In this document: positions 49,381 to 58,111 of the stretch, one piece after another
How positions within the stretch are numbered: position 1 is the stretch's first letter
Layout of the letters: every line of letters starts with the position of its first letter
Assembly (NCBI GenBank): GCA_043825615.1
Contig: JBDRRS010000026.1
Coordinates: 1-63,161, forward strand
Reading direction: 5' to 3'
DNA: 63,161 nucleotides
From: JBDRMV01 sp043825615
GTDB lineage: Bacteria; CG03
Notes under the pieces: generated by a model
The model's input: only the letters and a program-made list of their open reading frames with translations
Told to the model about the DNA's origin: nothing
The model's database searches: none
Program-made: the position numbers and the translations under genes

Positions 49381-50334
49381 TCAAATTTCCCTTTTATGCT
49401 TTGTTCCTACACCTTTCTTTACCACGAAGTCAAAACCGCGAAGTGTGAACGAACCGCCTTTTTTCCGCCGGATAAAACGGTCAATTTCCCCGATATAACC
49501 GGAATTGACTTCCCTTTCAAGAAACTCCGCCAAAAAGCACTTCCTCAAAAACTTATTATAACTCAAATATTTATTAATATCAAGTTTCCCGCTGTTTTTT
49601 ATCCCGGATTCCCGCCGCTCGGCGCTAACGTATTCCGCGAGGTCCTCCGCCTGGTTTGAAAGCGCAAGGAGCCTTTTTTCAAACTGCCCGCCGAAATTTT
49701 TTGAAAGAAACGGAATGAGCGTGCGCCTGATTTTATTCCTCAGAAATTTTTGGTTTTTATTGGAGGGGTCCGTTATAAACAGGATTTTATTCCTTCGCAG
49801 AAAATTTTTTAATTCGTTCCTGTCGAAGTCGAGCATAGGCCGGACAACACTGGCGCCGAATATCTTTGTTTTTGTTTTTATTCCGTAGAATGAAGCCAGG
49901 CCCCCTCCCCGCAGAATTTTTATGAGGACTGTTTCAAAAAGGTCGGATCGAGTGTGAGCCGTCAGAATTTTCGAAAAACCGTTTTTCCCGCAGATACCGG
50001 CGAGGTGCCTGTACCTGATTTCCCGCGCGGCGTCTTCAACGGATTTTTTATTTTTTTCAGCAAACCCCGCGACGTCGGAACTTCTTGCGTAAAAAGGCAT
50101 CTTGAGTTTTTTCGCAAGGGCCCTGACGAATTTTTTTTCGGAGGCCGATTCTTTGCGCAGTTTATGGTCTATATAAGCGATGCCCGTTTTGTTTTTCAGG
50201 TTTTTTGCGAGATGCGCCATAGCCATTGAGTCGCTCCCGCCTGATACGGCCAGAAGCAGTTTATCCTTCCGGCTTATGAGATTATTTTTTTTAATGCTGT
50301 TTAGAAATTTCGGAACAATGTTGTTTTTTTCCAT
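49381..50334 (-). CDS. tilS: tRNA(Ile)-lysidine synthase
   Basis: 317 residues. N-type ATP-pyrophosphatase PP-loop LAVSGGSDSMAMAHLA, AYIDHKLRKESASEKKF and TAHTRSDLFETVLIKILRGGG identify TilS. The C-terminal domains of larger TilS proteins are missing, leaving a short 70-residue tail, as in the minimal type. It converts C34 of tRNA-Ile2 to lysidine. It is the first gene of the minus-strand operon. A CAU tRNA lies about 620 bases further on. Confidence 0.93.
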   Translation of the reverse strand: MEKNNIVPKFLNSIKKNNLISRKDKLLLAVSGGSDSMAMAHLAKNLKNKTGIAYIDHKLRKESASEKKFVRALAKKLKMPFYARSSDVAGFAEKNKKSVEDAAREIRYRHLAGICGKNGFSKILTAHTRSDLFETVLIKILRGGGLASFYGIKTKTKIFGASVVRPMLDFDRNELKNFLRRNKILFITDPSNKNQKFLRNKIRRTLIPFLSKNFGGQFEKRLLALSNQAEDLAEYVSAERRESGIKNSGKLDINKYLSYNKFLRKCFLAEFLEREVNSGYIGEIDRFIRRKKGGSFTLRGFDFVVKKGVGTKHKREI

Positions 50335-50392
50335 TTTGTTACTAACCAGCGCAGCAAGTCGTTTGCATTATCTCAAATAAGCATTGTGAACT

Positions 50393-50518
50393 TGTCATTG
50401 CGAGAGTCCGAAGGACTCGTGGCAATCCGCGAAGCGTTGCGAGGGCGAAGCCCGCGGCAATCTCTGATATTGCTTCGGTCGTTCCACTCTCTCGCAATGA
50501 CAGAGTGCTCGCAATGAC
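50393..50518. repeat. TGTCATTGCGAG repeat block, left flank of the GIY-YIG remnant
   Basis: Contains TGTCATTGCGAG, GTGGCAATC, GCGGCAATCTC, ATTGCTTCGGTCGTTCCACT and CTCGCAATGACA. These are typical parts of a widespread composite palindromic repeat. The block lies directly 3' of the GIY-YIG remnant on the minus strand. Confidence 0.75.
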
Positions 50519-50519
50519 A

Positions 50520-50834
50520 TCACAACTCATAATACAAATCCTTCCATTTTGGATTTACACTCTTGATCAACTTAATTTTTCCAGCTCTTGAACCTGCCTT
50601 AATCTGTTTTTCTCTTGCAATTGCATTTCTTACATCTCCGTGCATTTCATAATAAACCTGTCATTGCGAGGCTGAAAGCCGTGGCAATCTCACATTATAC
50701 TTTTTTGTAAAACCTTCAAGCATTTTTCCCCTGTGTTCGTAAACTCTTTTCTTTAAATTACTCGTAACGCCAGTGTAAACAACGGTGTTCCTTTTATTTG
50801 CCATTATGTAAATGCAATAAACTTTCTCATTCAT
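50520..50834 (-). pseudogene. GIY-YIG (UPF0213-like) endonuclease interrupted by a repeat element
   Basis: Minus-strand frame from ATG 50834 to TGA 50520, 104 codons. The N-part (YCIYIMANKRNTVVYTGVTS, KKRVYEHRGK, GFTKKYNV) is a GIY-YIG domain. The C-part (VYYEMHGDVRNAIAREKQIK, NPKWKDLYYEL) is its usual end. Between them are RLPRLSASQ, an in-frame TGA at 50663-50661 and one more codon. These bases are the TGTCATTGCGAG/GTGGCAATCTC repeat. The gene is broken only by that element and retains frame. Similar nucleases are small and stand-alone. Confidence 0.82.
50660..50692. repeat. Repeat element inserted in the GIY-YIG gene
   Basis: GTCATTGCGAGGCTGAAAGCC then GTGGCAATCTCA. A single short unit of the same family as the flanking blocks. 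It creates an in-frame TGA. Confidence 0.8.
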
Positions 50835-50835
50835 T

Positions 50836-50910
50836 TGTCATTGTGAGCATCTGCAGGGAATACGGCAATCCTCGAGATTGCTTCGGTCGTTTCACTCCCT
50901 CGCAATGACA
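50836..50910. repeat. TGTCATTGYGAG repeat block, right flank of the GIY-YIG remnant
   Basis: TGTCATTGTGAG, CGGCAATCCTC, GATTGCTTCGGTCGTTTCACT and CCTCGCAATGACA. It has the same arrangement as the left block and lies immediately 5' of the GIY-YIG start codon. Confidence 0.75.
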
Positions 50911-50952
50911 TTGTGAACTACTTTGTACTCCTAAATCAGTAACATCTAATTT

Positions 50953-51026
50953 TAGCGGCGCAGGGATTTGAACCCCGGACACGGAGATTATGATTCTCCT
51001 GCTCTGACCAACTGAGCTACGCCGCC
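50953..51026 (-). tRNA. tRNA with anticodon CAT (Met, possibly Ile2)
   Basis: On the minus strand GGCGGCG acceptor pairs with CGCCGCT (one G-U end pair). D-arm TAGCTCAGTTGGTCAGAGC, anticodon arm GGAGA-ATCATAA-TCTCC giving CAT, T-arm CGGGGTTCAAATCCCTG. The form fits elongator tRNA-Met. tRNA-Ile2 has the same anticodon and needs TilS, so it cannot be excluded from anticodon alone. Confidence 0.9.
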
Positions 51027-51036
51027 GTTTATGGGT

Positions 51037-51138
51037 GGGGACAGCTGATAGTTGGGGACAGGTGATAGTTGGGGACAGGTCTTGAAAAGCCCTGTCCCCT
51101 TCCATAAGCCCTGTCCCCTTCCATAAAACCCTGTCCCC
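51037..51138. repeat. GGGGACAG palindromic array, copy 2
   Basis: Three GGGGACAG units in direct order (51037, 51054, 51071) are followed by three CTGTCCCC units (51092, 51111, 51131), each with CTTCCAT. One central pair joins through GTCTTGAAAAG. The array lies between tRNA-Met and the promoter of the next gene. Confidence 0.8.
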
Positions 51139-51162
51139 TTCCGCTATTGATACTATTAAAAA

Positions 51163-51192
51163 TTTACATAAAAATCAATATTTTGCTATATT
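51163..51192 (+). promoter_or_regulatory. Promoter of the FlgD-CTD secreted protein operon
   Basis: TTTACA (51163-51168), 18-base spacer, TATATT (51187-51192). The predicted start falls at or next to ATG 51199, which lacks a ribosome site, so the transcript could be leaderless. Confidence 0.45.
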
Positions 51193-51198
51193 ATAAGA

Positions 51199-53754
51199 AT
51201 GGAAAAAGCCCTGAGAAAAGCATTATTGATTCTGATTTCCGCAACGCCGGTGTTTTACGGGTCTCTCCTTACGGCATCCGAATTCGGCATCGGATTTACG
51301 GAAAGCGAATATACCGCCTATTACGACGCCGGAGAATCGTCTCTTGACTGGGATTTTTCAAGCGGTTACCTCTATCTTCCTTACGGAAGCGAAGAAAATA
51401 TTTTGCAAGGGAATTATCCCGGCCCGCCTAACATGGAAAACCCTAAACAGGATGTTTCCCCGCAACCTAATACAAACAAGCCCCAGAACGGCTATACTTT
51501 TATTGTCCAGTATGACTGTTTTATATCGGGTGTCGCAAGATTTGCTTCGTCAGGCGGCGGTAATCAAGACGTGAGGTTCTGGACGGATGATGTTGAAGAG
51601 TGCTCTTCAGGAATGGGACAAAGCGGTTACTGGGGGCCTTATACGGCTTGCGTCTCGGATGCTTACTGGGCTGCGATTCCGGTTGATTTTCTCACCGAGA
51701 ATTACCCTCTCACGAACAATAACACCTACTGGATTGTAAACGTTCACGATGGTGATGACGAGCATTTAATAGGGCAGATTACGAATCCTGTTTCCGCGAC
51801 CTCTTTCATTACACTCTACTCTTACTGGTATTTGAAAAATGACACTTTGTCGCCGCTTACTAGTAGGGAAGGTGAGGGCGGTGTAGACCTGAAGGGCATT
51901 GCTGATTTGGGGCTCAGTCGGTTTACAACGCCGGGGTCTTTAACAACGAAGACGATTGATTTGGGTAAAGGCCATGATGAGGTGACAAAAGTTGATGTGG
52001 AAAATTTCGAGGTCTCTTTTCAGACGACAAACGCCAGAAGCAGTTTTGATAAAATTGAAAAAACAGGGGCGATGGCGTACAACCTCCGCTATACCACCAT
52101 TTCCGCTCTCGGCAGGACGCCCGTCTGCTCGGCTGACTTTGAAATATCGGAATCGTCGAATAATGTCAATTTCAGCGAATTCAAAACCGATTTTGCCGAT
52201 GTTCATCTGAGGTACATAAAACTGAAAATGGCTCTAACGACGCAGCACAGGGGAGTAACGCCGCTTCTTGACGATGTAAAAATTACATATAACGCATATC
52301 CGGAAAAAATTTCAACGGGCTCCATCAATGTTTCGCCAAGCAGTATATCTTCCAGAGACGAAATTCTTGTAACGAGCAGCAAACCCCAGTTTGTCTGTCC
52401 CGCAAGTTTTGACCTTGACGGAGATGAGATAACTTATAATTTTGTTCTTGCGAAGAACAATACATTTTCAACCCCTGTTTTTTCAAAGTCCGTAACGTCA
52501 GCGTCCTCCACAACGCCGGTTGCGGTTGATTGCACGGCGGCGCTGCAGGATAAAACTACATACTATTTGAAAATTGATATTTCGGACGAGCAGGGCGCTT
52601 CGGTATTATTTGATTCTGAATTTACTTTTAAAACAAACCTCACACAATTCCTGTGTACCGATTCAAGCATTTTAAATGGGGAAAGAGTTTTAGCTGCCGA
52701 AGTTCAGAGCGGCATCAGTTTCAGTTTTCCACTGGAACTTGATTTCAGCACAGGGAGCGCCGGTCAGGCAATTGAGTTCCTTGACAGCACAGGCAATTCT
52801 GTCCCATATAATATCTCTTCGCCGGCAGGCAGTGAATTAACCGTTGTTCCTTCAGCCGGGGCAATTTTACCATGCGAGAGATATTCAATTGAAATTTCCA
52901 CGGCTCTCATGGATTTAATGTTCGGCGGGTTCCTTGAGGAAAGTTTTTCTATCAATTTTCTCACGCTTAATGACAATAGCGTTCAGTACACATCGGAATT
53001 AGCGGGAGCGAAGATGGTTTTACCTGCCGGAAGCGTTGCCGCCGATTATTTTCTTGAGGTCTCCACGATACGGGTTGCCGGCGATGCGCAGCTGGAGGCG
53101 GCTGCCGACTCCGTAATCGGTTCGGCGTTTATTATTCCCGTGAGCACCGAAGTTTTCCTTTTTGACATTACCGACGCAAACGGCGCGGATATAACGTCCA
53201 TAAACGGCGCTTCACTGACTCTGCCGTTCTATCAGGACTCCGTTGACGTTGAAGGGATTTCCGTGTCGCTGAAGAATAAACTGAAGATTTTTATGCTGAA
53301 CGAAACCACGGGAAAATGGGTTCTTGTCCCGGGCACGCAGAATATGTCGGCGTCTGCAGGTTCCATGATGCTTTCAGGGGGCTCTGTTATCGCCGGTCCC
53401 GGTTCAGGCGGTAAGTTCGCTCTGCTCGCTTACCCCGAGAATACCGCGACCAGCGTTCAGTTGAGAAATATCCCGAACCCTTTTTATCTGGGACAGATAA
53501 CGGAAATTACTTCGGGGCTTTTCACGCTGGGCGTGAGGAATGTGAAAATAGGAATCTTTACGCTGATCGGCCATAAGATTTATGAAAGGTCTTATACTTC
53601 ATCCGAACTCGGCGACATCAAATGGGACGGTAAAAATAAAGACGGAGCGTATGTCGCCAGCGGAATTTATATTTTGAAAGCGGAAATAAATTACACATCC
53701 GGCGATTCGGAAACAAAAACGAGAAAAATCGGATTTATCAGGTCATGGGATTGA
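51199..53754 (+). CDS. Secreted protein with FlgD-like C-terminal domain
   Basis: 851 residues. Signal peptide in residues 1-27 (LLILISATPVFYGSLLTAS). Residues about 30-340 are beta-rich with no recognised domain. Ig-like or bacterial FN3-like segments follow (residues 370-480), then a domain around 480-600. The last ~90 residues are a FlgD-type Ig domain (NIPNPFYLGQ, WDGKNKDGAYVASGIYILKA). It would be exported to the cell surface. It is directly followed by a PorV-like gene, overlapping or nearly so. Confidence 0.85.
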   Translation: MEKALRKALLILISATPVFYGSLLTASEFGIGFTESEYTAYYDAGESSLDWDFSSGYLYLPYGSEENILQGNYPGPPNMENPKQDVSPQPNTNKPQNGYTFIVQYDCFISGVARFASSGGGNQDVRFWTDDVEECSSGMGQSGYWGPYTACVSDAYWAAIPVDFLTENYPLTNNNTYWIVNVHDGDDEHLIGQITNPVSATSFITLYSYWYLKNDTLSPLTSREGEGGVDLKGIADLGLSRFTTPGSLTTKTIDLGKGHDEVTKVDVENFEVSFQTTNARSSFDKIEKTGAMAYNLRYTTISALGRTPVCSADFEISESSNNVNFSEFKTDFADVHLRYIKLKMALTTQHRGVTPLLDDVKITYNAYPEKISTGSINVSPSSISSRDEILVTSSKPQFVCPASFDLDGDEITYNFVLAKNNTFSTPVFSKSVTSASSTTPVAVDCTAALQDKTTYYLKIDISDEQGASVLFDSEFTFKTNLTQFLCTDSSILNGERVLAAEVQSGISFSFPLELDFSTGSAGQAIEFLDSTGNSVPYNISSPAGSELTVVPSAGAILPCERYSIEISTALMDLMFGGFLEESFSINFLTLNDNSVQYTSELAGAKMVLPAGSVAADYFLEVSTIRVAGDAQLEAAADSVIGSAFIIPVSTEVFLFDITDANGADITSINGASLTLPFYQDSVDVEGISVSLKNKLKIFMLNETTGKWVLVPGTQNMSASAGSMMLSGGSVIAGPGSGGKFALLAYPENTATSVQLRNIPNPFYLGQITEITSGLFTLGVRNVKIGIFTLIGHKIYERSYTSSELGDIKWDGKNKDGAYVASGIYILKAEINYTSGDSETKTRKIGFIRSWD

Positions 53755-53756
53755 GA

Positions 53757-55238
53757 ATGAGTGAAAAGAAGTTGATTTATTCGGCGTTTTTCATTTTTTA
53801 TTTCTCATTTTTCGCTTCTATTGCCGTTTCAAAGGAAACGGTAATCGGCGGCGGCTACCCGGGCGAATATCTTCTTCTTTTTTCTCCGTCGGCGCGCTCC
53901 CTTTCTATGGGCGGCGTCTCCGCTACGGGCGCCGAGTCGCTCTATTTCAACCCTTCGGGGCTCTCGGATGTTCTTTCAAAAGAATTTGTTTTTATGAGAG
54001 CGGGTCTTTCGTCCGGCGGCGAATTTCTATCCGCTTTTTTTGCCGTTCCGGTCGGCATAAGGAGGGCGTTTTCAATAGGGTATGTTTCGTGCGGGATTGA
54101 CGGGGCGGAGTGGGTGGACGATTACGGTTTCGGCAACCGCGGGACTTTCGGCGATGAGCGTTCCGCCTTTTTTGCCGGCTATGCGGGTCCGGTAGCAAGG
54201 TTTATCAACGGCGGATTTTCCGTGAAAGTCGTTTCGCAGAAGATTCACACTTACGAAGGCATCGGTTACGGGCTTGATGCCGGAATGAGTTTCGTAAAAA
54301 GCAAAAAAATTATTCCTTCCGTTTCCTTCCAGAACCTTATTCAACCCAGTATAAAATTAGGGAAAAAAGGCGAGGATGATAAATTTCCGGTTAACGGCAG
54401 GGTTTCCTTTGTTTTTAAACCCTTTTTCAATTTTAATTTTATTGTGGATGGTGTTTTTGAAAATCTGTCTCCCGAAAAGGGGGAAAAGATGTGCAATTTT
54501 TACGAGGCGGGTATGGAATACAGGGTAAATGAAATTATAAAAATGCGTCTGGGATACAACCCCACGAATATTACGGCCGGCGCCGGAATCAACCTCGGCA
54601 GGATTGATTTTGACTGCGCCGTTTTGATGCGGGATGAAGGGGAACTTTTTACAGCGGGCGTTGTAATAAGGTGGGGGATGATGCCTAATCTCTGGGAAAA
54701 AAAGCTGACGGACAGGGAAGATTATCTCAAGGACTTTTCAAAAAATCTGGAAATAGAAAAAAAATATGTTCTCGACAGGGAGAAGAAGACGCTGGACAGA
54801 ATAGATGAAATGATAGAAAACAGAATAGACACGGCAAAGAGATACATCCGGTATCACGAATACGAAAAAGCGTCAAAGGAAATTGAAACCGTTCTGAAAA
54901 TTCAGCCGGAGAACGAAGCGGCTGAAAATATCCGCCGCGGCATTGCCAGCGGACGTCTGAAAGCGGATTTAAGCATAGCCATCGCGCGGCAGTATTACAA
55001 AAACGGGGATTATAAAAAGGCCCTTAAAAAAGCGAAAAAAGCAATCGAACAAAACCGCGAGCACCCGACAGCCAAGTTTCTCGAGCGTATGATTATGGCA
55101 AGAATTTTTATTGATGGGGGAAACTATTACCAGGCAAAAGAGCATCTTCTTGAAGCGTTTAAGATTTTCCCCGACGATTCCGAGTGCATTACTCTCCTTA
55201 ACGGCATCAACGGTCTGCTTAAAGCCGGCGGAAGATAA
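53757..55238 (+). CDS. PorV/PorQ-like outer-membrane barrel with C-terminal TPR domain
   Basis: 493 residues from ATG 53757; ATG-like starts a few codons earlier (53745) lie in the upstream gene. Signal sequence residues 6-25. SARSLSMGGVSATGAESLYF followed by NPSGLSD is the PorV signature. Beta strands occupy residues about 30-310. Residues about 320-490 contain several TPR units (ASKEIETVLKIQPENEAAEN, KKALKKAKKAIEQNREHPTA). It overlaps the TPR gene that follows by 1 base and follows the FlgD-CTD gene by 2 bases. Confidence 0.85.
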   Translation: MSEKKLIYSAFFIFYFSFFASIAVSKETVIGGGYPGEYLLLFSPSARSLSMGGVSATGAESLYFNPSGLSDVLSKEFVFMRAGLSSGGEFLSAFFAVPVGIRRAFSIGYVSCGIDGAEWVDDYGFGNRGTFGDERSAFFAGYAGPVARFINGGFSVKVVSQKIHTYEGIGYGLDAGMSFVKSKKIIPSVSFQNLIQPSIKLGKKGEDDKFPVNGRVSFVFKPFFNFNFIVDGVFENLSPEKGEKMCNFYEAGMEYRVNEIIKMRLGYNPTNITAGAGINLGRIDFDCAVLMRDEGELFTAGVVIRWGMMPNLWEKKLTDREDYLKDFSKNLEIEKKYVLDREKKTLDRIDEMIENRIDTAKRYIRYHEYEKASKEIETVLKIQPENEAAENIRRGIASGRLKADLSIAIARQYYKNGDYKKALKKAKKAIEQNREHPTAKFLERMIMARIFIDGGNYYQAKEHLLEAFKIFPDDSECITLLNGINGLLKAGGR

Positions 55239-58111
55239 TGAACATCCCCCCCCCATCTTTCTTGAAGGATAAACCCTGCGTCCCCGCATTCTTTTTTATT
55301 TTTTTCGGCCTGGCCGCTTTTATTTTTGCGCAGAGCGTTGAGGACCTTAACAAAATGCAGTTTGCGCGGGGTCTCTTTGAAGACGGGATGTATGAAATGT
55401 CCCGGCGGGAATTTCTGAAAATATCCGCTTATCAGGATGGCGGGAGGCTTGCCCCGTTGGGGGCGGTGTCCGAGATGCAGAGCGAAGCGGATTTTATGCA
55501 GGCGGAATGTCTTTTCCGGATGAAAAATTATCCGCTTGCTTACAGCGAATTCCAGAGGGTCTACCTTGAAAACCCTCTTCCGGAAGTTAAAAAATCGGCA
55601 CTGAAGCGTATGGCCGATTCGTCTTTTCAAATGTCCCAGTGGGATGCCGCCGAGGCCCTGTATAAAGAGCACGTCCGGAAATACGGCGTTTCGGAGGAAG
55701 TTCTTTTTTATCTTTCAGAGTGTCTTTTCAGCCGGAAAGAATATGAGGCCGCCTCGTCGCATTATCTGCGCCTCCTTGAGAAATTTCCCGAATCGTCGTA
55801 TAAGGATTATGCGTTTTACTCGCTGGGTTATTCGGGCCTCCATCAGGGCAAATTCGCAAAAGCGGCGGAATATTTTTCCTCCGTTTCAAAGGCTGATTTG
55901 ATTAAGGAAAGCAGGTTTTATGAAGGTGTCGCAATGCTTAAATCCGGAAAGTTAGCCGAGGCCGCCGAAAAATTTCAGGAATTAAAAAAAGCATATCCTT
56001 TCACGGAATGGGCGGTAAAAGCGGATTTGAAGGCGGCGGAAATATTTATTATTCAGAAGAAGTTTGACAGGGCTGAAAAAATCCTCAGGCCGTTAATCGG
56101 CAAGGAGAACTTTTCCGCTCATGCGAATTATCTCATGGGGCAGGTCTTTTACAACAGGGATCGTTTTGCCGAGGCGGCGCTTTACTACGGCGAGGTTTAT
56201 GAAAAATTTTCCAGGTCGGAGTGGGCGGAGAAATCCCTGTTTTCGCTCGGCTGGTGCCATCTGAACCTCAAGGATTACGGAACAGCGAGGAAAAAATTTG
56301 CGGAATTGATTCTGAAATACTCCAAGACGCCATATTTTGCGAAAGCCCAGTTTCTTATAGGGCACTGTTATTTTTTTGAAGAAAATTTTAGGGAAGCGGA
56401 AAAGGCATACGGCCTGCTGGCGGCGGCGTTTCCTTTAAGCAGCGAACTTACGGAGGCGATGTACTGGCGCGCCGTGTCGCTGATGAAGATTGAGGACTGG
56501 GAGCGCGCCTCCGGGATGTTTGAAAAAATTGTGCGGAAAGCCGGGGATTTTGAATTTCTTGGCAAGGCCTTTTTAAACAGGGGGCTCTGTCTTGAGAAAG
56601 AAAACAGAACGGAAGATGCGATAAAGGTTTTCAAAGAGGGTCTCGGGCGGAATTTCCCGCCGGTTGACAAAGACGCTCTTTTGTATGCTCTCGGGAATTG
56701 CTTCGTAAAAGCCGGCAGGTATCAGGACGCCGTCACATCGTATAAAAAAGTGGAAACGCAGGAAATGAAAATAAAATCCCTTCTTGCCATCGCCCACGCA
56801 TGGGTTAATGCGAGAAAATTTGATGAGGCGCGCAGGCAGTACTCGGAAGTTATTTCGCAGTTTCCGCAGACGGACGAAGCGGAAGAAGCGGCGTTTTCAA
56901 TGGGGCTGAGTTTTTATAAAGAAAAAAAGTGGGCTAACGCCGTTTCTAATTTTATGGATTTCATAGCGAAATATCCGGAGAGTTCCCGGGTTCCCCGCGC
57001 GTATTATTTCGCCGGCTGGTCGGCGTTTACCGCGCGGGACTTTCAAAATGCCGTTGACCTGTGGGACAACTATTTTAAAATTCATCCGGACGACGAAATT
57101 CTTCTGCACATAGGAGATTCATATTATAATGCGGGCGACTTTGATGCGGCGGTTTCTTCTTACGAAAAATTGCTCCGGGACTTTCCGGCATCCAATAAAA
57201 TTGCGAATGCCCTGAACAGCATTGCGCTCGTCAACAGGAAAAAGGGCGACCTTGAAACGGCTGCGGAAAATCTGAGAAAACTCAAAGCGGGTTTTCCCGC
57301 AAGCCCCCTTCTGCCGGCAGCGCGGTTTCTTTTAGGCGAAATATATGCCGAGCAGAAGTTTTACGAGAAAGCATACGGAGAATACTTCGGAATTTTTTCC
57401 GCATTCCCGAAAGAAAAAATTGCGGAGGATGCGCTTTACAGAGCGGCGGTTTCGGCGAGAGAATTGAAGGATTATTCCCGGGCGGAAAAGGTCTTTAAAA
57501 AATTGATTGAGGCATATCCTGCCGGGATTTACCTTATTGAGGCGCGTTTCAGGATTTGCGAGATTTATTTTAACGGCGGCGATTACGAAAATGCGGTTTC
57601 CGGGGCGTTGAGTTTCAGGCGCGACTTTCCGGAGTCGCAGTTTTCTCCTCTCTCTCTTCAAATTGCAGCCGATGCCCTGAAAGAACTTCATCGGGCCGAC
57701 CGCGCCTCGGAAATTCTGAAACAGATTGAAACAGCCTATCCGAAATCCGGTCCGGCGTCAAAGATTTATTTTTCGAGAGGAAAATCGCTGTTTGAAGAAA
57801 AAAAATACGAGAAAGCGATAGAAGAACTCCGCAAAGTAACCGGACACGACAGGTCTTCGGCTCTGGCGCAGGGTATGATTGCCGAAAGTTTCTTTAAGAG
57901 CGGTTCTTTGGAACAGGCGCGGATTGAAGCCCTGCGCGTCGTTTATGTTTATCCCGAGTTTGACGACCTCGTTTCCGAAAATCAGTATCTCATCGGTCTC
58001 ATCTATCTGCGTCAGGGGCGGAAAAAGGAGGCGAGAGAAGTTTTTGAAAAAGTGAAGGACGGTTCGGAATGGGCAGCGAAAGCAAAAGAGCAAATTGAAA
58101 AACTCAAATAA
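55238..58111 (+). CDS. Large secreted tetratricopeptide-repeat protein
   Basis: 957 residues. N-terminal export signal FFFIFFGLAAFIFAQSVED (residues about 18-36). About 20 TPR units follow to the end. Many are of the BamD/YbgF-type (for example ADSSFQMSQWDAAEALYKEH and LLEKFPESSYKDYAFYSLG). It should make a long periplasmic scaffold. It is between a PorV-like protein and an outer-membrane barrel. A role in assembling or linking them is an inference. Confidence 0.86.
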   Translation: MNIPPPSFLKDKPCVPAFFFIFFGLAAFIFAQSVEDLNKMQFARGLFEDGMYEMSRREFLKISAYQDGGRLAPLGAVSEMQSEADFMQAECLFRMKNYPLAYSEFQRVYLENPLPEVKKSALKRMADSSFQMSQWDAAEALYKEHVRKYGVSEEVLFYLSECLFSRKEYEAASSHYLRLLEKFPESSYKDYAFYSLGYSGLHQGKFAKAAEYFSSVSKADLIKESRFYEGVAMLKSGKLAEAAEKFQELKKAYPFTEWAVKADLKAAEIFIIQKKFDRAEKILRPLIGKENFSAHANYLMGQVFYNRDRFAEAALYYGEVYEKFSRSEWAEKSLFSLGWCHLNLKDYGTARKKFAELILKYSKTPYFAKAQFLIGHCYFFEENFREAEKAYGLLAAAFPLSSELTEAMYWRAVSLMKIEDWERASGMFEKIVRKAGDFEFLGKAFLNRGLCLEKENRTEDAIKVFKEGLGRNFPPVDKDALLYALGNCFVKAGRYQDAVTSYKKVETQEMKIKSLLAIAHAWVNARKFDEARRQYSEVISQFPQTDEAEEAAFSMGLSFYKEKKWANAVSNFMDFIAKYPESSRVPRAYYFAGWSAFTARDFQNAVDLWDNYFKIHPDDEILLHIGDSYYNAGDFDAAVSSYEKLLRDFPASNKIANALNSIALVNRKKGDLETAAENLRKLKAGFPASPLLPAARFLLGEIYAEQKFYEKAYGEYFGIFSAFPKEKIAEDALYRAAVSARELKDYSRAEKVFKKLIEAYPAGIYLIEARFRICEIYFNGGDYENAVSGALSFRRDFPESQFSPLSLQIAADALKELHRADRASEILKQIETAYPKSGPASKIYFSRGKSLFEEKKYEKAIEELRKVTGHDRSSALAQGMIAESFFKSGSLEQARIEALRVVYVYPEFDDLVSENQYLIGLIYLRQGRKKEAREVFEKVKDGSEWAAKAKEQIEKLK

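Noticed and set aside
50393..51138. CRISPR-like array in the repeat-rich gap
   Set aside because: Unit spacing is irregular, there are no unique spacers of constant length, and no cas genes are present.
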